The notes under the pieces were generated by a model. It had not been told where the DNA came from, made no database searches, and saw only the letters and a list, made by a program, of their open reading frames with translations. The position numbers were made by a program, and so were the translations under genes. Shown piece by piece: positions 12,747-24,085 of a stretch of 64,000 nucleotides of DNA (its first letter is position 1; each line of letters opens with the position of its first letter). The DNA is from Carallia brachiata (lineage: Eukaryota > Streptophyta > Magnoliopsida > Malpighiales > Rhizophoraceae), in NCBI GenBank assembly GCA_021464245.1, contig JADCRB010000024.1, forward strand, positions 1,726,836 to 1,790,835, in the 5' to 3' direction.

Positions 12747-15506
12747 ATTGATTTTTCAAAATTTTTTGGTTAGAGTTGGGATGGGGATAAGTCATGGGGA
12801 CAATGTTTTCCTAGCATGCACATGAGCTGGTCATGCAATAAATTAATGGGTCACGTTGGGAGCTTGCCTTTTTAAAAGACAACTGATGTTTTGTTTGCTA
12901 ATGGTAGTGCTGGACAGATGCATCAATGTGAATAGATATATATTTTAATATAAGCATATGCAATAAATTATAAAAAAAATTCCCCCCACCCCCAACCTGA
13001 GAAAAAAAAATTAAAAAAAGAGAAACCCACCATGAGATGACGTGAGAAACAAAAAAAAAATTCTTTTTTAAATGGTGCAATTTGATTGAATATATGCGCT
13101 TGACTTAATTAAAATATTCTTCATTATATCTTATAAAAATTTCTTTATCATATTTCTCACACTGGGCGACGAAGGGATCGTACCATTCGAGCCTATGTGG
13201 TTTATTCGTAATGAGTTTGCTGTATGCTTGGCTAACTGCAACCAATTTGGCATTACTTTTCAAGACAAATCTTATGAACGTATGTTTTATTTAATAATTT
13301 TTGCCATTTAGCAGTAAGCCAGTCTCCTATACGCATTTGGAACATGATTTTATAGACTAAAGAAGGTACCTATGATTTGAAAGATTTGTTAAGAAGAAAA
13401 ATGTTCAATAGCAGTGTAAAGCCATTTACATAGTTTTCATTGTTTTGCAGGACACATGAGAGGTTCAGGGATGCAGTGGTCTTTCTCAAACAAGGTTTCT
13501 GCTATTCCCCAGTTCTTGTCATTTAAACCTCCTCAGGAAGAGAAGCCAAGGAAGACTGTTTATGGTCCCTCAGCATCCTCAGGCTTTATGTCCATTTCAA
13601 CCGCCGACACTTTTGACTCTAATCAGAAGCCATACTCTGGGTCTGGGATGTTTCAGGTTAGTTTTTGCGGCCACATCATGTTTTTCATTAGCTAACTTGC
13701 ATTCTCGTCTGAAGGATTTAAAGCTTAGCTTTAAGTTTCAATTTTGTATGTAATTGCCTTGGTATCAATGGTAGATTGAAGAATAATGGAAAGATATTAC
13801 CGTCATTAAATGATTGAATATGGTCTAAAGTGCTTTAGTAACTACCAAGTATAAAACTGGGTTGAGGGCTAGAGGTTGAATCCCGACTTCACTCACATTT
13901 TAACTCCTCTCCCCAATCCAACTGGGAAAAAAAGTATTGACTTGTACAGGGTTAACATGTGTTTTTCATAGTCCTTGTCTGTTTTGGACTCGAGAATTTA
14001 TTTTGTTTCCCATTGTTTTTCATCTATGAACTGCAGAAAAATACAATGCTTGATAAACAAGCTGGAAACCACCATGCAATGAAAAACTATTCTACTCAAC
14101 ACTTTGATGTGTCTCGGGTCAATCGGTCACTGGAAATGATGACATACCCGCTCTCTAACCAACAAAATCAAACAATTGCCATATCAATGAGCCCTCCTGT
14201 TTTGCAGTCCCATTTTGTTTCAACCGGACACAACTCGGTTGTTAATCCTATAAGTACACAACCTCTTGGAGGAGTTCCCATGGTAACCCCTGTTTCTGTT
14301 CTGCCCAATGCAATTTCTATTATTGGCACTACTGACCTCAGGTATGGAATGTCTAATGTCTTTGCTGATGCAGATTTTTACTCAATAATCTGCTGAATTC
14401 GATTGACTTTCTTGTTTAGGAATAGTTCCAGAGCCTCGGGGGCACCCGATCAGTTGACCTTATTCTATGCTGGTTCGGTGTGTGTTTACAATGATGTATC
14501 ACCTGAAAAGGTACTGATGTAATTTTTGACCTGCAGAATCTATCTGTTTCTCAACAAGTATGGAGATTGCACATTCTACCCACTAATTTCTTACACAATT
14601 TTCCAGGCTCAGGCTATCATGTTGTTGGCTGGAAATGGGTCCTCTGTAACTCAAAGTAAAACAAGTTCCACTGCTCAAGTGCAGGCACCAATCCAAAGTC
14701 CGTCTATCGGCGAATGTTTTGTTGCAAATAGAACACATGATACTCCTCCGTGCTCAGGCCTTCCGAGCCCCATCTCTATGGCCTCTTGTAGCACCAATGA
14801 ATTAGCAATAGAGAAGCCTGTAGGAACTTCAGCATCTTCTGCCAACCAAATGGAGCCACCCAAGATGGCTAGTTCAGCAGTACCTGTTTCTGCAGCCCTA
14901 AATCCAGCAGGTATAAGATGTTTTTTTTTTTCCGTCATCCCTGTAACGTCATGTTTTCATTGTTTCTTTTCTTTTTCTGAAAGTTTGAATTTTTAATGCT
15001 TTAAGAGTGTCTAAGTTTATGTCCTACATGTTGGAATCATTTTGACGAGTATACTTTCATATTAACAGCAGTTATACCTCAGGCTCGCAAAGCATCATTG
15101 GCTAGGTTCTTGGAGAAGCGCAAGGAAAGGTACATAATAGTGCTTTCCACTGAAACACAGAACAGTTTGATTGCATGGATTTTGATTTGCATTTGGTTTA
15201 CTTGAAATTTGCTATTATTAGTTGGTGAATCACATATTAAATTTGAACATGCCCCCAACCTGTGATTCCAATAGACTGGAAACATGAACAACCTGATTTG
15301 AACTTGAGACCTCTTGATTGTAAAAGCAAACTCTAATGCTCAAGTTTACGCCATTGGGTGACGCATTACGAATGACTTACTTTAGCTGAAAATATGTTCC
15401 TTTTTGCGTTTTCAGGGTTATGAATGCATCCCCGTACAACGGCAGCAAGAAATCTGCTGATTGCAGCACCCCGGGATCTGACCGTGTGACCCTTTCAATC
15501 AGTTGA
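11185..15506 (+). CDS. TIFY6B: Jasmonate ZIM-domain repressor, JAZ3/TIFY6B type
   Basis: Seven exons join in frame: 11185-11272, 13451-13656, 14037-14341, 14420-14510, 14607-14910, 15069-15129 and 15416-15506, giving 381 residues. The N-terminus MERDFLGLGSKN and the block GMQWSFSNKVSA are typical of JAZ3/JAZ4. The TIFY motif is at residues 213-218 as TLFYAG, followed by SVCVYNDVSPEKAQAIMLLA. The C-terminal Jas motif (about 334-359) reads IPQARKASLARFLEKRKERV and then SPYN. Such proteins bind MYC transcription factors and recruit NINJA/TOPLESS. They are degraded after COI1 binds them with JA-Ile in the nucleus. The last intron splits the Jas motif after KRKER, as in many plant JAZ genes. The frame is intact throughout. 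The length is slightly above Arabidopsis JAZ3 (about 350). Confidence 0.93.
12554..12673 (-). mobile_element. tRNA-derived SINE inserted antisense in JAZ intron 1
   Basis: Read on the minus strand, the element starts ggtggatgagctgtagctca, which holds an A-box-like block. Next comes gggttcgacccc, a good B box, and it ends in a long A tract (the T run at 12555-12572 on the plus strand). It is flanked by a perfect 12-base direct repeat, CACTTGTCTCTT, at 12542-12553 and 12674-12685. Internal pol III boxes, a poly-A tail and a target-site duplication together identify a SINE. The perfect duplication suggests a fairly recent insertion. Confidence 0.82.
12703..12743. repeat. (AT)n microsatellite in JAZ intron 1
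   Basis: A run of about 20 AT units lies just downstream of the SINE. It is probably length-variable and useful only as a marker. Confidence 0.85.
13830..13935 (+). mobile_element. Possible tRNA-derived SINE relic in JAZ intron 2
   Basis: The stretch contains gaggttgaatcccgac, which resembles a degenerate pol III B box. It is followed by a short pyrimidine-rich body and an A run (ctgggaaaaaaag). I could not find a clear A box or target-site duplication, so this is a weak call. Confidence 0.3.
15290..15385 (-). mobile_element. Possible SINE relic inside the Jas intron
   Basis: On the minus strand the sequence reads tggcgtaaacttgagcatta and then ggtctcaagttcaaatc, which resembles A and B boxes separated by about 35 bases. 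It lies in the last JAZ intron, the one that splits the Jas motif. No duplication or tail is clear. Confidence 0.3.
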
Positions 15507-18219
15507 TCTTCTTCTAGCCCTTTTCCTCTCCAAACCACAAATTAGCAAAGTCAAAGGAGGGCTCTAACCGAGGAGATGTACTCTGTTAGTGTACTTGAGA
15601 GAAGAAGATGCTTTCTTCAACATCTGCATTCAATCCTCAATTGCATTCCAATTTTTTCCACAGAACATTTTAGTCTAGTTCCATATTTTCTTGGATATAT
15701 TTTCCTTAATATAAGTTTTCTTAGAACCCCAGTTGTGATCATAATCTTTTTTGCTTATAACAGTGTAAAACACCTCGTAACCCGTTTAATTCAGCATTAT
15801 GTACGCTGTTAGAGTGCTTGGGAGTACCATTTTCTCAGGGGAACATAGTTTTTTCTTGAAGGATTTTGTTGGCCGAATCTGTGACCTTCAAATAACAGAA
15901 AAATAATTTCAGCATTATGCATGCTTGTTTTCCATAACGGAGGATAATTGTGCTTAATATACGACTATTCCAAAGGATCGCAGTTTATGAATTTGTAAAA
16001 ATTGTTAAACAATAAAGGCTGAAATTTTAAATGGGTGCTCAACATTAGGGTTAATGTTTAATTATAAATACGAAGTTTTTTCTTTGCAAAATTGGTCCCT
16101 CACCAATGAGAAAAATCAGTATTGAAGGATTTTGGGTTCTGCAGATGCTAAGTTGACGGGAGGTCCAACTCCTGCAAAACATAACACAACTAAGAGAGCA
16201 TCAAGTGTGTCCTCGACGTACTCCTTCTGATGCTTAAGTCAATATGTGATTTATAAGATAAAATATAATGTGATTTATAAGATAAAATATAATGAAGTTA
16301 TTTTTTAGTAAATAGAGCTTTCTTTGAAAATGAAAATATCTTTAAAAACATAGATATTAAGTTTAGTGAGACTTATTATTGTGGTAGAGAATTAATATAG
16401 AGATTAAATGACTCATAAAAGATTAAAATATGTGTATACGGATATATCCATATGAGAATGATTGAGTTTTTAGACCTAAAACTTAGTGGATCTAATTTAT
16501 TCACTAATATTCACTTTTTTTATTGTAGAATAATTTGATACTTTTTTATTATATAACTGTTAAATCTATAAAGGTGTATTATTAACTCGTCATGTTATTA
16601 AGCTACCTATTAATAAATATCGTATGATTAGAGATATAATAGCATAAATAAAATAAAATAAAATGTCATGTCGTCATATTTTTAATATTATAACATATTA
16701 CTAGAATGTGACCTTATGACATAAAAAGTAAATTATATACATATCAATAAATTTTAATAGTTATATAAATTAAAACAATTAAATTGTTCTACAACAAAAA
16801 AAGTCAAGACCCATTTTATAAAAAATATTATGTCTATAATTTAATATTATGTCTACAATTTAATGTTATGGCCAACAATAAAAATGAAATTGTAATACCG
16901 ATGAAAATTTAGGGTCATTTTCGTAACTTTAAGTAGACGAAATGCTTTCCGAAAGTTATTAAAGGCTGTCGTTGGGGAGGATGCTTATTCCAGAGACTTC
17001 CTGCGCTTTCTAGGTGGTACTAGATTCTTTTCCGTGGGAGTAGGAATTAGTAGATTATTAAATCATCATGCACCCAAGGAAAAAGGAACTAAATAGTAAA
17101 CTGTCGCAAATGGGTCCTTGTTTTTTTTTTTTATGATGTTTCCTTTTCCTAGTCTTTTTTTTTTTTTGACCTAAAGAATTCGTTCGTTTTTCTTAGTTCA
17201 TTAAATAGGAGTAAGAAAATTATATCTTTACGTCACACGACTACCCAAACAAAATTTGTAAGAGAAATAAATTCTATGAACATATTAGTGTAATTTTTTT
17301 TTGGTACTAAAGAAAAGAAAAATAAAAAAGTTACAATGAAACTAAATTAGTAATGTAATTTATTTAAAAATTTGTTAAAAAAATTTTTTTTTCTATAATA
17401 ATATATATTTAAGACGTACATTTTATCTTTTAAATGCCTCAAGAAATCAAACTCAAGACTTTCTAATAACGTATAAACTCCCTTCATTATCAGACTACAA
17501 AGTGATTTTCTACTTTTCTTCCTCCTTTGACCAAAATACTTGTCAACTCTAATTTCTCTTATAGATTGGCGTCTTTCAAACCCAATTTGTAGACTTCTAA
17601 GATCAATATTGAATTTTATTCAAGGCTGCGTCTCCATTACAAGAGTTTCAAACCCAAGTCAATGAAATTAGGAAGTTAAAAAATAAATCATCATGAAAGA
17701 AAAAACAAAATTGGGGACATTTGTTGCGGTTAAATACATTACAAGAAGTTTTTCCATACTTTTGCGAAAAGTGCAATTACGTATTCCAAAATTTTTATCC
17801 CGAGATTTTGTACTGAATAAAATCGCAACTGTTATTTTTTAAACTGCGACTGATATTTTTGAAATGTAAAATAACAACTGATTCAAAAATATCAATTTTA
17901 ATTTCAAAAATAACAATTATAATTTCATCCGACACATAATTTAACATAAAAATTATCGGCTCACCAATATTTATTCTTTTGTAAAATGCTAAAATGGCCT
18001 ATTATTTTGGACATTTTTTATAGGGGCGTCAAGTTTTCACAGCATCCACACGACGTCGACTCATCCGTGACAAATCTAAAGCCACCCTTTTTGACCGTTC
18101 AAATGTTGGTCAGTAGGACTAAATTGAAAACCTAAAGACCTTTGGAGACCAAAAAACAAAATACTACACAAGTATTTGAGGTTTTTTTTTAATTATTATT
18201 AATGAAGGACTAAAAGGCA
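15507..18219. other. Intergenic region between the JAZ and TDX genes
   Basis: The first few hundred bases are the probable 3' UTR of the JAZ gene. The rest is AT-rich with many homopolymers. A perfect 24-base tandem duplication (unit atgtgatttataagataaaa + tata) occupies 16244-16291. A short GC-richer patch near 16960-17060 holds no frame I can support. I see no gene. Confidence 0.6.
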
Positions 18220-18227
18220 TATAAATA
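18220..18227 (+). promoter_or_regulatory. TATA box of the TDX gene
   Basis: TATAAATA is followed about 30 bases later by a plausible start of transcription. The short leader then ends at 18319, before a good donor (gtatgt). This puts a leader exon at roughly 18250-18319 and an intron before the first coding exon near 20.1 kb. Further non-coding leader exons are possible. Confidence 0.5.
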
Positions 18228-19835
18228 TAAGCATACGGGCAACGCCTAGACATTGGAACCAAAGTACTTTTGTTTATTTTTTGTTCTTGCATTCTTCAAG
18301 CCCTGTTCCAACTTTAAAGGTATGTTTGTGATGAACTCAATACAAAATATAATTCTTAAAATTTTTGTTCTGCTTGCATGCGTTTTAATGTTCTTTTTTG
18401 TTTAATCTCTTTGGTGGGTTTCTTGTCTTTTTCTTTTTTTGTTTTTTTTTTATTGTTTGGATATTTTTTCTGCCTGGTTGCTGGAATTCCAGCCCAAGTG
18501 GGGATTAGATGAAGCATGAATTGATCCTTTTCTTTGCAAAAAAATATATTTGGGATTTGATTTTTAGAAATTTATTAGCATTTTTTTTGTTTGATTTTCA
18601 CTTATTTTATCAGCTTTTTCTGGTTTTGGTCTGCGAGATAATATAAGCAAAAAAAAAAAAGTAAGCGAAATAAGACCTTGAGATTCATGGATCTTGCTTC
18701 CTGTTTCTTAATCCTCCGTCATCAGAAATGGATCTGTCAAATTTTGATTCAAGAAAATAGATTTGCTATTTTGAGTTTTGATTTGTAAGTACAATCCAAC
18801 CTTTTTGTGTTGTTCCAAAATACTTGGTACTGGTACAGGAAGTTTTAAGGATGGCTTGTATTGTGTACCTCCAGGACTATAGGATGTAGATGGAGGTAGA
18901 ATCCTGGATATTAGGTGGCTGAAGCTTCAGCGTAGCGATTGATTCGAGTAACGGTGTCGACAAGCTTTTGGAAGTTAAGCTATTGGGAGAGAAGTAAAAG
19001 GCCTTAGGCTTCTATAGACTTTTGAAGTTGCAGATATCCAGGAACTATCAGAGGGCAATTTTTTGTCTTTTTTTTTTTTTGTTTTTTTTGTGTGTAAGAT
19101 AGTGTTACTGGATTGTCGGGATATCAAAAAATGATAAACTATTTGAAAGTTGGAAGTCTAGAGAAATCTAGTGCCTCTTTGGATGGTAGTAGAATTGGCA
19201 AATTCTAAGTGGGCCTGACTGAGAATTCATAGGTTCAACGATAATTGAAGTAACAAGTTTGGTAACGATCAACCTTCACTAGAGATTGGTGTAATGGCCC
19301 TTGTAGGGGGTTCCAGATGTTCTAGATCTGACTGAAAAGAAATTCACAATTCTATTAAGTAATTGAGAGGCGAACTTGTTCCTACAATATGGTTTGCTCT
19401 TTCAATCATCATGAAATGTGCCTGTGAAAATTTTTTGTAACATCTGTAGTGGGCAGGCCAACTCCTTACATTATGCGGGCAGCTTAAAATTAATTCCCTG
19501 TTTTGCTCTTTAAAAAACTTGTAGAAGTTGATAATTTAATTAAGGAAATGGTCTTTTGTATTTTAGATGTCATCTAATTTGCATGTTAGGAGCTAACTTT
19601 GTGCCTGTGATCAGTTAAATGTTATTAGAGGATTCTCTTCCCGTTGAATTGCTGGTATTTCATTTGTTTCCTCAGAGCTGCATAGGCAATTCACTCCCAT
19701 TATGCTCAAAATTATTGGGATTCATTAATTATGAAGTTTGAACACTAATTTGCATACTGAAACAGTCAACAATTTGGAGGAGTATCTCCCTTTGCTTTAT
19801 TGGAATCTTGTGAAATTGTACTAAAACTTTGTCCT

Positions 19836-19858
19836 CCCCCCCCCCCCCCCCCCCCCCC
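19836..19858. repeat. 23-base poly-C tract with flanking short inverted repeat
   Basis: An unbroken run of 23 C lies in the leader region of TDX. It is preceded by gtcct and followed a few bases later by gggggagg, so CCTCCCCC and GGGGGAGG can pair. Runs of this length are prone to polymerase slippage and to length errors in sequencing. Confidence 0.9.
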
Positions 19859-20128
19859 TCTGAAGGGGGAGGCCAAAAAACAAAAACAAAAAATATATAT
19901 ATAGAAAAAACAGTTGTAATTCTGTTCCGTTCTTCACCTGGCCGCTAAGGAAAATTTCAATTCAATAAGTCCCACATGAATGCAGTTCCACTTGCAGGAT
20001 AATGGAATCAGTTGTGGGACCTGCCTATGAATTGAAAGAGAATAGCATAGTTGCCTGTCCTAATTTAATAGTTTGCAGGCACATGCCAATAACAGAAAAT
20101 TTATATGCAGGAGACAATTCTATTTAAG

Positions 20129-23100
20129 ATGTCTAGCTCCAGGAAACACTTCAATGACATAATCGAGCCTGATCTTGAGTTGGATAATAGTGATGTTGTG
20201 GAGCCTGACAACGATCCTCCCCAAGAGGTATTTGAAAGAGTTACTTTGGGGGTAAGATTTCCTGGAAAAATGCTTATTCATATATATTTTATTATAGATG
20301 GGGAATCCAACCATTGAAGTTACTGAGGAAAAGCGGGATGCTGCACAAGCAGAAAAGATTAAAGCCTTGGATGCAATATCTGAAGGTATGATAAATGCTT
20401 CTGCAGTCAACTTTCTGTTTGACAATTTTTCTGCTTCGCTTTGTGTCAAATATCTCTGCCTTTTCAGGTAAGCTGGGTGAAGCCACGGAACATTTGACAG
20501 AAGCCATAAAGTTGAATCCAACTTCGGCCATATTGTATGCGACTAGAGGTAATCATTTTCTGTTACGTTCAATTGTATGGTAATTTTATTTTTGTTTAAT
20601 TTCTTTTCATGTCATATTTTTGGCTCTCTCATGGTCAACATTCGTTTTTTCAGCTGATGTTTACATAAAGCTGAAGAAACCAAATGCTGCTATCCGTGAT
20701 GCTAATGCTGCTCTTGAGGTTAGGCATTTGTCTCATTAGCAGGAAAACAAGTTGAAAATTAATCAGTTCTGATGCTTAAGAATCTTTGTTTCATTCATTA
20801 TGGGCTAAAGACTTAATTTATATGGTCTAGATCAACCCTGATTCTGCAAAGGGATATAAAGCTCGAGGAATAGCAAGGGCCATGTTGGGCCAATGGGAAG
20901 AAGCAGCAAGCGATCTGCATGTTGCTTCAAAACTGGATTATGATGAGGAGATTGGTTTGGCACTGAAAAAGGTAATTTCTTTTGTTTCTTAGTATAAGCT
21001 TCTGAAGAATCTATGATTAATAAATATAATTGAATACACAGGTTGAACCTAATGCTCATAAAATTGAAGAGCACCGCAGAAAATGTGAACGCTTACGCAA
21101 AGAAAAGGAGCTCAAGAAGGCTGAGCTTGAGAAACAACGTCGAGCTGAAGCTGAAGTAAGTAACATTTATCTTTGCAGGGAATTAAAAAAAAAACAAAAT
21201 GCCATATTTTCATCAGACCCAAAAAAAAAAAAAAAAGGAAAAGGAAGAAAAGCAGCCACTTTTGTCTGCAAGCTATATTTGCATTCCCTAGGATGGATTG
21301 AAATTCCTTTGGAAAAGACCATGAATAATGTCATTTGCTCAGTTGACATCTTGGGTTAGTGAAAATTTACACTGAGATAGAAAGAAATATGAGATGGAGG
21401 AAATAAACTGAGAAAAGATGTTGTGGGAGGTAAAATTTCACAAGTTAGAACTCGCTGGGCTGGTGGGTGATAAGCTAAGCTGACAAATGCTATTCCGAGT
21501 GCATCATATGAGGTATATCAAGTTCATGAAGACTTAATTTTTATTGTGATCTGTGATAGAAGGATTTTGAAAGGATGCTTGGGGCATACACTTTGTGCTC
21601 TAGCTGGCTAAACGAGAGGTTAGGCATTTGGTTTGAAATGCTATGTATCTTATCATTGGTTTTAGAATGCTTGCCTTGTGAGTTTTCATTGGGGAGGAGG
21701 GAAAAGGTTGGGGAAAAGAGAGGGTGTAATTTACATTCAGAGAAACAACGGTGTGAGGTGTGGAAAGAGTGGGTTGCGAGGTTTTGGTTTCTTTTTCTCG
21801 TCTTCCAAACTACAATTGCTTTTACACTAAGCGACATCACCTGTCTTTATTTATTTATTTTTTATTGCATAAAATTGTATTTGGCGGTTATTCCTTCTAT
21901 GGTAGTTTCTGTTTATATAATTTGTTCTTGGGCCTCATCCAACGGCTTTGGCTTTTAAGTTGACTAGTTTCTTAACATGGTGTTAGAGCCTTTATGACCA
22001 AGATCACGACTTCAATTACACCGCCCTCATTCTTTCAATTAATTGTGAATTTGTAGTTTTTTCATGCTCTAAGCCCAAGTAAGCTTTGGCATGTTGTGGC
22101 ATATTAGAGTTTAATACATGATCCATTATTGGGCTTCACCCAACAGCTTTAGCTATTGGGTTGAATCGTTTCTTTACAATAGCTTTTGGGTAGACAATGG
22201 ATGTAAACAACCAAAAAACAAACCACATGTTCGAGCATTGGCCTGGCGCTAAAGCTGGGTAGTTGTCTTGCATCACGTGATTGAAGGTGCCTGGACTGAA
22301 GCAAGGCAAGGTGGCTACGTTGTGCTTAGTTGGTGCTTAGGCTATAAATCTGATAGTTTCTGAGGTTCGGTCATTTTCTGGACAGTTTTAGTTTTATTTC
22401 ATAATAGCTTTGACTATTTTAGCAATTTGGTCCTTTATTATTGTGGCAGCTATATCACCATTGTAGTCATAATTCCTTTACCAGCCTTCTTTAACTTCCA
22501 TGTTTTATATTCGTCAAAAAAAAAAAAAAAATCCATGTTTTGTAAGATTATGATTGTACATGATTTCAATTTTATTTTCAGTTGATTATTTTGTTCTAAA
22601 TCACTGTTTCTATGTAAAACAGCAACAGGAAGCATTGGCGGCTTTAAAGGAGGGTAATACTTTTGATTTCTTTTCTTTTCACATTAGCATTTGGATGCAT
22701 TCGTCCTGATCAAAAAGAGTTGTTATTTTGTGTGATCAAAAGCAATCTTAACTTCTGTGACATGGCTCTAAATTGATCATCACAACATCTACCTTTGTTG
22801 CTACAAGGATTTTAATCTCTCTTGGTGTTGTGTATTGCCGTCTGGCTAAAGAAACATGCATTCTGGTAATATGTACTTGTGAGTACTTTTGTGTTTCAGT
22901 ACCACTTTTGGCTAATTAAAATTCCTTGAGGTTGAAGACCTATGATATGCATATGGTAGTTGCCATTACAGCTAAATTTTATGTTAGTTCTCAAGCATTT
23001 TGAGTTAAAATTTGGCTGAGCCCCCTGGAGGAAGAGTTTGGATTGAAGTGAATGAGTAAAGAGTGGCAAACAACACTCTTAACAGATTATTATGATTGAA

Positions 23101-24085
23101 ATATTTTGCCTAACCCGCCTTCTTCTTTTTAAACCCATTTGACATTCTAGTGGGAAAAGTTTATAAAGAATCTGAATAGATTTCTCATAAGAATGGCTGA
23201 TTTTTGTACTTGGTGGTTGTTTTTTTATTACAGCAATTATTATGCACTGGAAGTTTACAATGATTTATTTTTGTTTTTCTTTTTCCTATATTTCTAGTCT
23301 TCTGAGTGATGTTAATAGTTCACATGGTGCTTCTTATATGTAGTCGTCATATGCTAGAGATATTCAGGCAAAAGCCACATTTTTACGGCAGTTATGTCAT
23401 ATTGTTTAAATAGCTGTTTGTTGCATGCAGGCTCGTGTTTCTTTCCTTTTCTTTTTTTTTTTTTTCCCATTTTAAATGAAGATATATAAGAGTCAGCAAA
23501 ATACTTCACTTCTAATTTTGTATTGGCTGAGAACAGTGAGAAAAAAGTGGAATGATTGTCGGAAACTTTGCATTTGTTTTTATGTGACTATGGGAAACAG
23601 AAGAATAGTCGGCAGAAAGTGGAAACAACACAATGACTTTTTTTTTTTTTTTTGTGTTAAGTAGATTTTCCACTGTTCCAAGTGTCAAATGCATATGTCC
23701 TTGACAATGTTATGCTATAATGTAGCTTACTATTTTCTTCTTTTGGTTGCTAATAGGGCAAGTTTTAAGCATTCACTCTGCAAGTGAGTTTGAAACCAAA
23801 ATGAATGCCGCTGCAAAAACATCTCGCCTTGCTGTCCTGTACTTTACTGCAGTATGGTGTGGACCCTGCCGCTTCATTGCTCCTATCTACACAAGCTTGG
23901 CTGCTAAGTACCCAAAAGTCGTTTTCTTGAAAGTTGACATAGATGAGTTGAGCAATGTGGCTTCGCGCTGGGACATCAGTGGTGTGCCTACCTTTTACTT
24001 CTTAAAGAACGGCAAGGAGGTTGACAAGCTAGTGGGGGCTGACAAAAATGGACTTGAAAGGAGAATTGAGAAACATGCACGATAG
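20129..24085 (+). CDS. TDX: TPR repeat-containing thioredoxin, TDX type
   Basis: Eight coding exons join in frame: 20129-20227, 20298-20385, 20468-20548, 20654-20718, 20831-20971, 21042-21155, 22623-22653 and 23757-24085, giving 315 residues. The protein has an acidic block ([19 protein letters not shown]) and three TPR repeats (about 51-152, including [20 protein letters not shown]). A charged helical linker (about 157-206) follows, then a thioredoxin fold with WCGPC at 240-244 and the cis-Pro block [11 protein letters not shown] is a redox-switched chaperone and disulfide reductase that binds Hsp70 (yeast Ssb2) through its TPRs. Arabidopsis TDX is about 380 residues and starts with a Hip-type helical domain. 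Here the frame upstream of the chosen Met is open to the acceptor at 20110 (ETILFK), but I found no exon encoding that domain. The start is therefore uncertain. Confidence 0.9.
21925..22185 (+). mobile_element. Relic of a small LTR element (TRIM-like) in TDX intron 6
   Basis: Two related copies of a segment beginning gggc(c/t)tcaccaac-like sequence and ending gtttctt(a/t)aca lie at about 21929-21976 and 22128-22178. Right after the first copy comes tggtgttagagcc, close to the TGGTATCAGAGC site that pairs with initiator tRNA-Met in plant retroelements. Direct terminal repeats with a primer-binding site and no coding sequence between them suggest a decayed TRIM. The ends are not sharp. Confidence 0.45.

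Noticed and set aside
21575..21958. 127-codon plus-strand frame in TDX intron 6
   Set aside because: It lies between two well-defined TDX exons, has no recognisable domain and leads into the LTR-like relic, so it is probably repeat-derived.
22235..22345. Possible further SINE (cctggcgctaaagctgggta) in TDX intron 6
   Set aside because: It only vaguely resembles an A box, with no B box, tail or duplication.
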